A DNA stretch of 64,000 nt. It comes from Tamarix chinensis. Its lineage: Eukaryota > Streptophyta > Magnoliopsida > Caryophyllales > Tamaricaceae. The stretch is from positions 37,012,318-37,076,317 of the forward strand of contig CM060175.1 in NCBI GenBank assembly GCA_030549775.1, in the 5' to 3' direction. The notes beneath the pieces are model-generated. The model searched no databases. It was not told the origin of the DNA and saw nothing but the letters and a program-made list of their open reading frames with translations. Shown here piece after piece: positions 1-10,570 of the stretch. Numbering within the stretch: position 1 is the stretch's first letter; each line of letters opens with the position of its first letter. The position numbers and the translations under genes were made by a program.

Positions 1-993
1 GAGGAGAAAGATGGGGGATCTGCAAGGTGAAGGGAGGCTAAAAAATGGGTAGAGAAGGGAGGATAAGGAGAGGAAAAGGAAGAGTGGAAGGGGCAGGTGT
101 GGATGGTTAGGTGGAGGTGCAAGAGGGCGGCAGGCGCATGGACTATGGTGGTAAGGAGAAGAGGAAAGGAAGGGGAAAAACAAGGAATGTGGAGAAGGGT
201 TGCAAGTTGTGTTTGGTCCGAAAATGGAAGGAAATGGATGAGGGAGAAAGAGTAGGGGTGTAGAGGGAGGCAGGTGGGAGTTGAAGGAGATGTGTAGGCT
301 GCCATGGCGTATGGTGTTCAACGGTCTTAGAAGAAGAGAAAGAAGAAGGAGAAGGTAAAGAAAGGAGAGGCAGGCTGATTGGGGGGAAGAAAGAAAGGGG
401 AGTGGGCTAGCCTACATGTGTAAGGAAGGGGTAAAGAAAAAAAAAGACTAGGCTGGCCCAACCGGGGGGAGAAGGGAAAGAAAAAGAAAAGGGGAGATGG
501 GTTGGGGCATCACTTAGGAGAAGGGAGAGGGGATGTGCCAACAACCCAGAGCGAGTGGAGGGGAAAGAAGAGCAGGCCTAGTGGACCAAAGGGGAAGATA
601 AAGGAAAAAGGGAGGAAAAGAAGAAAAAGAAGAAAAAGGAAACAGAAAAAGGAAAAAAATTGGAAAATGGGGAGAAAATAAAATAAAAGAATTTTTGGAA
701 TAGTGGAATTTTATATTTTTGATAGATAAATAAATTTAATAATTTAATTTATTATAATTTAATATATTTTTTAAAAAGGATAATTTTAATAAAATATTAT
801 TTTGGCAAATTATTTAAATAAAATGAGTATGATAAAATAAAAAAATATTTATATTAATTTATTAAATATTAATATATATTTTTATTTACTCAAAAATTGA
901 AAAAATAATTAAATTAAATAAATTTAAAATTTGAATTATTCTAAATGAGGGTTATTTATTAAATTATAGGTTTTAAATTTTTGGCGTATTATA
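1..993 (-). mobile_element. LTR-C family LTR, terminal fragment cut by the window edge
   Basis: Purine-rich DNA (about 1-670) followed by an AT-rich tail that ends near TTGGCGTATTATA. The same order, a GA-rich block, then an AT-rich block, then an end like TTTTGGGGGATTACA, is seen at 28140-29442 and 61540-63059, so this is the plus-strand right end of an LTR-C copy whose left part lies outside the window. The terminal CA appears decayed to TA. The copy interrupts an LTR-B LTR that resumes at about 994. Open frames here are by-products of the GA bias, not genes. Confidence 0.75.
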
Positions 994-1963
994 AGCTCTC
1001 CCTCTTATACACACCATTTCTGATTCATTTCACTACTTACCACCTACACTTGCTTATTATCTCCCTTTTCTTTGTGGAAAATTTCTTAAGTTTTGAGCAT
1101 TCCTTTATTTTCCCCGTTTCTTTTCTACTGGAAAGTAGAGGTCTGCCTTTTGTTTTCTTCCCCCCTTTAGTTGAATTCTTGTCCCTTCTTTTTATTATAA
1201 TCTTATATTTATTTCTTCCTTGTTTATCTTAATTAATGAATGATTATGGTTTGAGAAATGTTGAAGACTCCATCTTCATTTTTATTGGAATTCTATGTTT
1301 GAGAAAATGTTGAGTTGTGTTTTTGTTGTTGTTCTTCTTTTAATTTGATTATTAATAGATTTTTTTAAAAGGAGTTTTAATGGTTTTGACTTTTGATTCT
1401 CTTAGAAATCAAGGTGCTACTAGATAACAATCAAGTAGGAGTTTTGTACTAAAATAACTATTTCAATGTAAGGAATTCTTTTCTTGAACATGAATGAGAT
1501 TTTTATTGCTCATTGTGGTTACATGTTCTTGGTGTGCTTTTGTGTTGAGCATGGGCTAATGATATTTTAAAATTTGAGCCTATGGTGGAGTTTCTTTATG
1601 AAATTAAGAATTGTTGACTTCAATTTGAGTATGATTTTGTTTAAATGCCTACATTATCATGTATCCATGTGATTCTATGCATGCAACATGTCTCTTTATA
1701 TGTTTTATGATATAGACTTATGCCACGATTAATATGGTAAAGTTTGATGAATTTTGGTGTGTGTATTACAATTTCGGGTGCTTTTTTTACATAGACCAAT
1801 CAATCGGTTCATTGAATCCATTGACTATTTGTGTGAATAGTTGTATAGTTTGGAAATTTTGATCAGCTAGCTGTCAGATTAGTTAATTGGTTTAATGAAC
1901 CAATCAATTCGTTTCTATGAACAGTCAATCAGTTCACCAAACCTATTGAATAGTGACCCTATG
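994..1963 (+). mobile_element. LTR-B LTR copy 1, left segment
   Basis: Aligns by eye with 23800-24478 and 55800-56300. Shared landmarks are the CT-rich stretch with CTTTGTGGAAA, the GTTGAAGACT region, the TTTTAATGGTTTT block and GGAGTTTTGTAC. It is noncoding LTR sequence. The left part was displaced by the LTR-C fragment, and the right side is cut at 1963 by a solo LTR-D; the copy resumes at 15596. It carries the dispersed ACCAATCAATCGGTT-like motif typical of this LTR family. No gene is visible. Confidence 0.75.
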
Positions 1964-3267
1964 TGTAACAACCCAAAATTTACTAGTGAAAATTTTCATT
2001 TTATAGTGGAAGCATAATTAAAATAACTAGGGTGTTACCGCCGTAATTGACATAAATCGGGCTTACCATGCCAACCTTATGTGATTCACAAGGCTAAATA
2101 ATTTAAAATGCTCAATAGGATAAAATTGAAAAAAAGAGAAGTTTTATAATACCAAATACAAGTTTGGAGATTAATTCCGATTACAATAATAAAATACAAA
2201 AAAAGGGATACCATGAATCAAAGAGTCCAAAAATGATATCTAGGTAAAAAACATCATTCGGATAACATGACTCTTCGCCCAAACACCCAGTATAGATAAA
2301 AGTCACTCTTCCACACCCAATGCATCAAAGACAACAAAATTATCAACTAGGTCCTCAAAGACCTACACAAAACCATTTGGGTTATCCACTCATGGACGTG
2401 AGCAGCACACATGAAAATGATAATCAATATGCTACTTACTAAGTAAGGTAACCATACAGTCAAAACTGGGAAAACATATAATTACTTACATTCACAGTGG
2501 AGGGTAGTATATATGCTGTAACACCCCAAAATTTACACATTTTTTTTTAAAAGCAATACTCATAAATTAAAACCGTAAATTCTGGGGATGTTACCGCCAC
2601 ACTTAGTACCAGACCAGTTTACTTCAACCGTTCCGGTACCAAGTGCTAAGGCTAAGAAAATATTATCAGTAATACCATACAAATTCAAATTTATAAAAAC
2701 AGAAATCAGAGTACAAGTGAGTCTTACATAATTCGAAATACCGGCTATTGTTTTTCCCGATAATAACTAAACAACCTTAATAAAATTTTTATGAAAGTTC
2801 AAACATAATAAAAGATAACATAAATCATAAATTTAAAAAAAAAAAAAAAAAAAAAACAACGGCCACGTCACTCTAAAGATTGATCCAGCCCAGCTATCAC
2901 TCTGCCCTTCCTGATGTCTCGTAGACATCGATAGCATCAAAGTAAGTATCTCCTACCTGCAACAAATTAGATGGGCCTTCTGCTCGTGAGAATAAGCAGC
3001 ACCCATGAAACGGGTGATCAGTACGCTACGTACCGAGTAAGGTAATCGAATACTAAGGCCGGCATATAACACATTATTTCATGTAGGATAATGATCACAT
3101 ACAATTAAAACCCACACATGTGGTACATAGAAGCATAAAGTGAAATCCATAACTTATAATCAACAGTCCACACATAAGGCCCAAAAGGTCCGGATTAAAC
3201 ATTTAATCTTTCTTTTGTCAAGATTCAATACACACCATTCCCTTTATATCAATCCATGCGAAAACAG

Positions 3268-3690
3268 GAACACCCCACTATTGTAACCGGTGGGCCGGTC
3301 ATACATAGGGTAAAAACCCTATCCACTATTCCTAACCGGTGGATCGGCTGGTTCCTGTCCGCATCTAAACCATGCAAAAACAGGAACACCCCACTATTAT
3401 AACCGGTGGGCCGGACACACATAGGGTAAAACCCTAACCACTATTCCTAACCGGTGGATCGGCTTGGTTCCTGCTCGCATGGTGTTCCACTATAAGTAGT
3501 TAGTATCTTTTAATAGTATTGATGATCTGGTTTGTCTTTATTGAGCTCGGGATCCCCCACTATTATAACCGGTGGGCCGGATACACATAGGACCTCAGGT
3601 CCTAACCACTATTATTACCGGTGGATCGGTCACACATAGGGTAAAACCCTAACCACTATTCCTAACCGGTGGATCGGCTGGTCCCGTCTC
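3268..3690. repeat. Tandem CCGGTGG module array in the TR-GAG 3' LTR
   Basis: Seven units of ACCGGTGG(G/A)(C/T)CGG, each preceded by CACTATT-N-TAACC or similar. GGGCCGG and GGATCGG forms partly alternate. Units are interleaved with AGGGTAAAACCCTA-type sequence. On the element's sense (minus) strand the unit reads CCGATCCACCGGTTATAATAGTGG-like, with a TATAATAG core. Confidence 0.85.
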
Positions 3691-3774
3691 AATATCTTCC
3701 ACTTTAAGATATTAGTGTCTTAAGTGTTTTATTCAAAAACATTTGACATTCACAAACATTTGCCCAAACATGCA

Positions 3775-4262
3775 TGACTAAATCCATGAATGCCCTAACT
3801 CCCATGCAACCCTACTCCATGCAAACCCTATCTCCACGTAAACCACAACTCCATGCAAATCTTAGCTCCCATGCAAACCCAGTCTCCACGTACCACACTC
3901 TCATGCAAACCCTAACCCCACGTACTTCACATGTGCAAACCCTAGCTTTACATATACTACCCTTCCATGAAAACCCTAATTCATATGCCAACCCTAATTC
4001 CATGTAGACATGCTTCCATGCAACTCAGATCCCCATGCAACATTAATTCCATGTAGGCATGTTTTTATGAAACCCTAATCCACATGCAAAACCCTAACTC
4101 CACATTAATTCATGCAAACCCTAATATTATGTTATTTCATGCACACCTTCAACTTCTTGCTATTCCATGCAAACCCTAGTATCATTCCTTTTCGTGCAAA
4201 CCCTATCACCATGCCATCTCATGCAAACCCTAGTACCATCCTTTTACATGCAAATCCTAACT
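3775..4262. repeat. CATGCAAACCCTA (telo-box) repeat array, 3' LTR
   Basis: About fifteen irregularly spaced units of the form CATGCAAACCCTA(A/G). Many contain AAACCCTA, the plant telo-box, which is also one-plus unit of the plant telomere repeat in the CCCTAAA orientation. Spacers are AT/CT-rich and 10-30 bp. Open frames across the array are artefacts of the repeat. Confidence 0.8.
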
Positions 4263-4694
4263 CATATATCACTTCAGGTCATACATTAATGACATAAGCA
4301 TACACATATATTTCTCATGGCACATGACATTCATAATAACATACTTCAACTTCATAACCATATCGCATGCATAATCAATAAGAATAACGAACATAGACTC
4401 CATAACATGTAATATTCATAATACATGCAAACACATAAATGACCTTAGTAGACCCTTACCTAAAACGTCACCGGTCTTGGTGCACGCTCCTATTCCACTT
4501 GAGGGATTTAATTGGGTTCGCCTATTATGTCAGAACATACTATGGTTAGACCTTCTTATATAATTCTAACTTATTTCGAGGTTTGGTTTTTACTTAAAAT
4601 ACTACTACTTAATAATTAACTATAGAAACTATTACAATTAATTTATTATTTTCATTCGAAGAGGGTGGTGGTACAAGGGTTTCTACTCTTCACC

Positions 4695-5345
4695 AAAATA
4701 TTAACAATAATAGTAATAACAATAATAACAATAATAAAAACAATAATGATAATATTATTAATAATAAAATTATTAATAACACTCTTATTAGTAGAGTATT
4801 AATATTAATAATACCATAATTCTTTAAATTACAATGTGGCTTTCAAAATCACTCTATTTAATAATAACACTATTCAAAATGTAATAATGATATTAATATT
4901 ATCTATATACTTATAATATAAATTTAATAAAGATCATAATAATAATAATAAATATAATAATAATAATAATAATATGATTAGAAGTAATGTTAAAAATGTT
5001 AATAATATTAATAAAAATTAAAAGTGCGAGGATTAATTAAAATATTAAGTTTATGAACCTCCTGAAATAATTAAAATATCAATCCAATAATTACACTAAT
5101 AATAATAATCTTAATATTATTATTAATAATAACATTAAACATGTAAAATTTTAATTAAATAATTAAAGGCCGAGATGAATAATATTTATTACTCAATAAT
5201 ACTCCCATACCTGTAACAAAATGTTAGAAATTAGATACATTCAATAATACTAATAATAATAATTATAATAATAATAATCAAAGTTGAATTAACACTAAAA
5301 TTTAGACTAAAAATAGAATAATTATCAATAATTCAAAAATAAGTG
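4695..5345. repeat. AAT-rich imperfect microsatellite block in LTR-A (3' LTR)
   Basis: Interrupted (AAT)n/(ATT)n runs, for example near 4940-4975. The partner block at 11005-11650 differs by one AAT unit and two substitutions. No gene. Confidence 0.7.
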
Positions 5346-6956
5346 TTTAAAATGTCTAGGGTTTCACCTTGAGTCGGAGGATGTGGGTGGAACCGGCGGT
5401 GGTTCCCGGAGGTGGCCGGAAAATGAATCTAAGAGGGTAAAAATGAAGAAAAAGAGGTGAGGAGGAAGGAGAAAAATAAAGTAAATATATGGGGCTGTGG
5501 AGGAGATTTATCAGGAGTTAATGGTTGGTTTGGAAGGTGGTAAAAGCGGCGGATGTGGTGGTGGCTGGCGTTTCAAGGTCTCGGGGTGGAATTTTCTGGC
5601 GAGATAACTAGCCAACTTTACACGATTATGGAGGTTTGTACAAGGTGAATCGAAGGTCGTGGATGGTCTAGTTAATTAGATGGTGTTGCAGGGAAGATAT
5701 TGGGATGAAGATAAGGCGTTGAAGTTAGCCAGATATGGAGGAAGAGTCGTCTAAAGAGGCGGTGGCGCACGGGCGATGCTTAGGGTTTCGGGGAAAGAAA
5801 AATCCCGAACCCAGGCCATAAGAGAGGTATTTATAATGTTGGAGGTTAGGTACGGGTCGGGGAAGTTATCAGGGGTTCAAAGCTGGTGAGAAACGTGATG
5901 GTTATGCTGTCTATTGGGCGGCAAAATTTTCAAATTTTACCCGACCCTTCGTGAGAGGAATGAAGCAAACAAGCGGGAGAGAGAGACAGTTGCGGGTTTG
6001 AAATGAATGTGCAGACCGAGAGGAAGAAAACGAGCGGGAGAAGAGCCGGTCACGCCACGTGTGGCCGGCAACGCCATTTCCGGGGAAGGAAGGAAGGTGG
6101 GCGGTTATGGCGTCGGGCGGGAGGAGGAAGAAGAAGGTGGGTGCTGGCCGGCCGGTTCACGGGAGGGAAAAGAAGGAAAGAGGAAGGGCAGGCCGGGCGG
6201 TTCGTGCGACGTAAGTCGTCATTTAATGAAACGACGCGTTTTGGTTTAAAAAGGGTTGAAGAACGGCGTTCCGTCCTACCGCGCAACGGTAATAAGAATA
6301 AATCAAGACGCAGCGTTTAAGAGAAAGAAGAAGTAAAACGCGGCGTGGAGAGAAGGGGGGCAGCGACGACGCGCGGGCCGGGCCGCGCCGAAGGAAAAGG
6401 AAAGAAGAAAAAGAATTGGGCCGCGCAACAGGCCCAATTCGGCGAAGAAGAAGGAAAAAGAAAGAAAAGGAAGGAAAAAGGAAAAGAAAAGAAAAGGAAA
6501 AAGGGAAAAAGGAAAAAGAAATAATTAGGTGGGGTCAAATTAAATAAATCTGAATATTTAGGATATTTAAAATTAATAATATTTAAAAAAATTAAATTCC
6601 TTTTTAGGCTAAAAAGTATTTTTTTTTTAGGATTTTTCCAAAATTTTCATTTTAAATTAATAAATCCCTCAAATTTTATTTAATTTAATTATTTATAAAA
6701 ATTAAAATTAATTTGAAACTATTTTATCTTTCTTAATTTGAATAAAATAATTTATTTAAATAATTTCCTAAATTAAAATCCTTAATTAGGTATGATACCA
6801 AAATTTCCTTTACTCAACCTATTTATAAAAAGTTTCTTATTAAATTGCCCTAATAAATTTCCTTTTATTTTAATAAAATAATTTATTAAATTAAAATTTT
6901 AAATACAACCTTATTTAAATACAATATTTAAAATTAGAGAATTTCGGGGCATTTCA

Positions 6957-6974
6957 TCACTACCCCCTTAAAAA
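6957..6974 (-). other. Polypurine tract of the TR-GAG element
   Basis: Minus strand reads TTTTTAAGGGGGTAGTGA directly before the 3' LTR start TGAAATGCCCC. Its position and purine run fit the plus-strand primer of reverse transcription. A second copy of TAAGGGGGTAG lies at about 7068-7080. Confidence 0.9.
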
Positions 6975-7371
6975 CAGACTTCGCCCCCGAAGTCTCCTGC
7001 AGCTACTAGGGTTAGGGTTAGGTGATTTATGCAACTAGGATAATACACCACTAACTATACTTAAAACAACTACCCCCTTAGGGGCAAACTAGGAGGACAG
7101 ATTCTAGCTTCTCGTGTATCTTTTCTATTTCACATGCAGCTTCCTTATTTCTATTCCAATCAGATCTACTAGGAAATCTACCCTTCCTATATCTTAAGGT
7201 TACGTCAGAATATATCCAACTATCATTGACTTATTTACCTATAAAAAAAATAATAGATACTTCTATTCTAGGAGAAGATGATCATCCAGCTTTAGCAGAT
7301 AGAAGGAAATATAATGAGGACAACAAATCAATTTATCAGATAGCGTATATGCTGGCGAGGATAATTTGTCA
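6975..7371 (-). other. Noncoding internal remnant between gag and the polypurine tract
   Basis: About 400 bp with no recognisable pol motif. It holds a second polypurine-like TAAGGGGGTAG (minus strand, about 7068-7080) and a short telomere-like CTAGGGTTAGGGTTAGG run near 7006-7022. I read it as the joined stump of the deleted pol region plus the 3' untranslated leader of the element. Confidence 0.6.
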
Positions 7372-7703
7372 CACTTACCGGTGGTGACATCTAGTCGTCG
7401 ATCCGCTTCAGTTTGGCTGATGACGTTTAGGCGCCCTGCTGACTGGCCTCCATTTTGAGAGTGTGGCCTCGGTCCCTGTGGTCTTTCTCCTGTTTCTCGA
7501 GTTGGGGCACCAATTAGAGCGGGTGCTCTCTGATAGCGCTGCTGATATGAGTCCTGCTGGTGTTGCTGATAGGCCTGCTGCTGAGAGATTAGTGCTCCTC
7601 CCTGCTGAGGTGCTTGGTCCTGACTATACTGGAATTGAGGTGGCTTCCAACACTCTGCTGCTTTGTGTCCCCGCTTCCCACAGTTTAAGCAATTAATTAA
7701 TCT
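7372..7703 (-). pseudogene. Out-of-frame gag C-terminus with CCHC zinc knuckle, ending at a pol deletion junction
   Basis: In the frame offset by -1 (or +2) from gag, the minus strand encodes CLNCGKRGHKAAEC at 7691-7650, a perfect CX2CX4HX4C nucleocapsid zinc knuckle. A glutamine-rich linker follows (YQQHQQDSYQQRY), then a segment ending EADRRLDVTTG. In related gypsy elements a DVVTG-like sequence marks the approach to protease, a short distance before the DSGA active site. Here no DSGA or later pol motif follows, so the deletion that made the element gag-only appears to begin just after this point. Known from the family: the knuckle binds RNA for packaging. Inferred: its loss from the gag frame would weaken packaging unless frameshifting occurs. 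Confidence 0.85.
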
Positions 7704-8482
7704 GCCGGCGCAGTTCCTTCCCGATGGACCCGACTACACCTCCTGCATATTGGGCCTCGTGGGGGTCCTTGGTCTCTGTGGTGATCTCTCGGTGGTGGCC
7801 TCCTGGACTCTCCAACCCTAGGCTGACTCCTGCTCCCGGAATTCTGAGCTTCTGGCTTCCTTTTTCCAAGGATGGCGGCCTGTTCGTGGACCAGTGTGTC
7901 TGCTATGCAGGCACGCTCATACAAGGACGCTAGATCTGTAAACGGTACGGCACCCATCATGCGGCGGATGCTGAAATTTAATCCTTGTTCGAACTGGAAG
8001 ACTACCGTGGACTCGCTGGCGGCGATCCCTGGAGCGAATCGGAGCAACTCCGTAAACCGGGCGTAATACTGGCGAACCGTCATCGGTCCCTGCGTGAGCT
8101 GCATAAACTCCCGAAGCTTGTCCCTCCTTAGGCTCTCGGGATAGAATCGAGTACGGAGGGCAGTCTTAAATGCCTCCCAATTAGCTGGAGGACCCTCTTT
8201 AGTACGGAACTCCTCCCACCAGGCGTCTGCTACGCCCCGAAGGAAAAATGCTGCAATGCTAGGCCGTCGGTCTGATGGGCAGTCCACGGCCTCGAACGTA
8301 CGGTCTAGGTCCCGTATCCATCCTTCTAAGACGACAGGATCTTCCTCCCCTGAGTACGTTGGAGGGCGATGTCCGGTAACCCTCCTTAACCAGTCTTCTC
8401 CAGCGCCCTGAGACCTCTGGGTGAATTCTAAGAATGCGGTGACTGCTTCCTCTAGGCGGTTGATTCTACCATTGGCTGCCAT
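7697..8482 (-). CDS. Ty3/gypsy gag (capsid) protein, 261 aa, truncated before its zinc knuckle
   Basis: Encodes a retrotransposon capsid-like protein that would assemble the virus-like particle in the cytoplasm. It starts MAANGRINRL about 320 bp after the PBS. The retrotransposon-gag domain covers roughly residues 35-200: PPTYSGEEDP at 40-49, a GWIRDLDRTFE helix at 54-64, the characteristic GVADAWWEEF at 83-92, and a YYARFTELLRFAP stretch at 139-151. The C-terminus is basic and proline/arginine-rich with a lone CRRC pair at 246-249, then a TAA stop. The CCHC nucleocapsid motif follows at once in another frame, so either a one-base frameshift mutation has removed it or a frameshift is used. 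The open frame through the whole capsid in a very young element suggests it is, or recently was, expressed. Confidence 0.92.
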   Translation of the reverse strand: MAANGRINRLEEAVTAFLEFTQRSQGAGEDWLRRVTGHRPPTYSGEEDPVVLEGWIRDLDRTFEAVDCPSDRRPSIAAFFLRGVADAWWEEFRTKEGPPANWEAFKTALRTRFYPESLRRDKLREFMQLTQGPMTVRQYYARFTELLRFAPGIAASESTVVFQFEQGLNFSIRRMMGAVPFTDLASLYERACIADTLVHEQAAILGKRKPEAQNSGSRSQPRVGESRRPPPRDHHRDQGPPRGPICRRCSRVHREGTAPAD

Positions 8483-8803
8483 TTTGCTACAACAGAGAAA
8501 ACATTTTAGAATGAACCTACTGGTTCGAGATTACTTTAACCCAATTTCTTATTTCTAAGGAAAGCCCTAATCTACCCCTATACTCCTCACAGTGGCCGAC
8601 TCCAAAACTTAAAACAGTAAGAGTTTCTAATTAGAGTAGAAATTCTTTTCCAAATTCGAATAAATATTTTCAAAATCCATTTCATTTTCCAAAATCAATC
8701 TTAAAAAGATTAGAGACTGAAAAGTTTTCAAAACACACTTCAGAATCTAATAAAATTTTCATAAACCAAATTTCATTTTCGAAAACGAGCGTGGCCAAAA
8801 GGA

Positions 8804-8821
8804 CCAACCGCTCTGATACCA
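8804..8821 (-). other. Primer-binding site (initiator tRNA-Met)
   Basis: Minus strand reads TGGTATCAGAGCGGTTGG, beginning three bases after the LTR end GGTGTTACA. TGGTATCAGAGC is the standard plant retrotransposon sequence complementary to the 3' end of initiator tRNA-Met. It fixes the element's orientation as minus and the right-hand LTR as the 5' LTR. Confidence 0.95.
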
Positions 8822-9574
8822 ACTTGTAACACCCCAAAATTTACACATTTTTTTTTAAAAGCAATACTCATAAATTAAAACCGTAAATTCTGGGGATGTT
8901 ACCGCCACACTTAGTACCAGACCAGTTTACTTCAACCGTTCCGGTACCAAGTGCTAAGGCTAAGAAAATATTATCAGTAATACCATACAAATTCAAATTT
9001 ATAAAAACAGAAATCAGAGTACGAGTGAGTCTTACATAATTCGAAATACCGGCTATTGTTTTTCCCGATAATAACTAAACAACCTTAATAAAATTTTTAT
9101 GAAAGTTCAAACATAATAAAAGATAACATAAATCATAAATTTAAAAAAAAAAAAAAAAAAAAACAACGGCCACGTCACTCTAAAGATTGATCCAGCCCAG
9201 CTATCACTCTGCCCTTCCTGATGTCTCGTAGACATCGATAGCATCAAAGTAAGTATCTCCTACCTGCAACAAATTAGATGGGCCTTCTGCTCGTGAGAAT
9301 AAGCAGCACCCATGAAACGGGTGATCAGTACGCTACGTACCGAGTAAGGTAATCGAATACTAAGGCCGGCATATAACACATTATTTCATGTAGGATAATG
9401 ATCACATACAATTAAAACCCACACATGTGGTACATAGAAGCATAAAGTGAAATCCATAACTTATAATCAACAGTCCACACATAAGGCCCAAAAGGTCCGG
9501 ATTAAACATTTAATCTTTCTTTTGTCAAGATTCAATACACACCATTCCCTTTATATCAATCCATGCGAAAACAG

Positions 9575-9997
9575 GAACACCCCACTATTGTAACCGGTGG
9601 GCCGGTCATACATAGGGTAAAAACCCTATCCACTATTCCTAACCGGTGGATCGGCTGGTTCCTGTCCGCATCTAAACCATGCAAAAACAGGAACACCCCA
9701 CTATTATAACCGGTGGGCCGGACACACATAGGGTAAAACCCTAACCACTATTCCTAACCGGTGGATCGGCTTGGTTCCTGCTCGCATGGTGTTCCACTAT
9801 AAGTAGTTAGTATCTTTTAATAGTATTGATGATCTGGTTTGTCTTTATTGAGCTCGGGATCCCCCACTATTATAACCGGTGGGCCGGATACACATAGGAC
9901 CTCAGGTCCTAACCACTATTATTACCGGTGGATCGGTCACACATAGGGTAAAACCCTAACCACTATTCCTAACCGGTGGATCGGCTGGTCCCGTCTC
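9575..9997. repeat. Tandem CCGGTGG module array in the TR-GAG 5' LTR
   Basis: The same seven units as at 3268-3690, in the partner LTR and apparently unchanged. Confidence 0.85.
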
Positions 9998-10081
9998 AAT
10001 ATCTTCCACTTTAAGATATTAGTGTCTTAAGTGTTTTATTCAAAAACATTTGACATTCACAAACATTTGCCCAAACATGCA

Positions 10082-10570
10082 TGACTAAATCCATGAATGC
10101 CCTAACTCCCATGCAACCCTACTCCATGCAAACCCTATCTCCACGTAAACCACAACTCCATGCAAATCTTAGCTCCCATGCAAACCCAGTCTCCACGTAC
10201 CACACTCTCATGCAAACCCTAACCCCACGTACTTCACATGTGCAAACCCTAGCTTTACATATACTACCCTTCCATGAAAACCCTAATTCATATGCCAACC
10301 CTAATTCCATGTAGACATGCTTCCATGCAACTCAGATCCCCATGCAACATTAATTCCATGTAGGCATGTTTTTATGAAACCCTAATCCACATGCAAAACC
10401 CTAACTCCACATTAATTCATGCAAACCCTAATATTATGTTATTTCATGCACACCTTCAACTTCTTGCTATTCCATGCAAACCCTAGTATCATTCCTTTTC
10501 GTGCAAACCCTATCACCATGCCATCTCATGCAAACCCTAGTACCATCCTTTTACATGCAAATCCTAACTC
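10082..10570. repeat. CATGCAAACCCTA (telo-box) repeat array, 5' LTR
   Basis: Same array as at 3775-4262 in the partner LTR. Confidence 0.8.

Larger units (their letters stand above)
2517..6956 (-). repeat. 3' LTR of the TR-GAG element (4440 bp)
   Basis: Same ends as the partner LTR (TGTAACACCCC on the plus-strand left, GGGGCATTTCA on the right). It lies next to the polypurine tract. Length differs from the partner by the net of an A-tract, a T-tract and one AAT-unit change. Short open frames at 3774-4297 come from the CATGCAAACCCTA repeats, and those at 6003-6538 from the GA-rich block; none is a gene. Confidence 0.95.

Noticed and set aside
3775..4262. Interstitial telomere repeat
   Set aside because: Units are separated by 10-30 bp spacers and embedded in CATGCA context within an LTR, not head-to-tail CCCTAAA.
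6003..6538. Frames of 105, 80, 78 and 73 codons (and the identical set at 12313-12848)
   Set aside because: They lie inside the LTRs of the TR-GAG element, overlap on both strands, and show no domain; the duplicate set merely reflects the second LTR.
7463..7696. Plus-strand 77-codon frame, and plus-strand frames at 7724-8066
   Set aside because: Antisense shadows of gag, which has clear domain motifs on the minus strand.
8804..8821. A tRNA gene near the tRNA-Met-like sequence
   Set aside because: Only the 3'-end complement is present, as expected for a primer-binding site; no cloverleaf around it.
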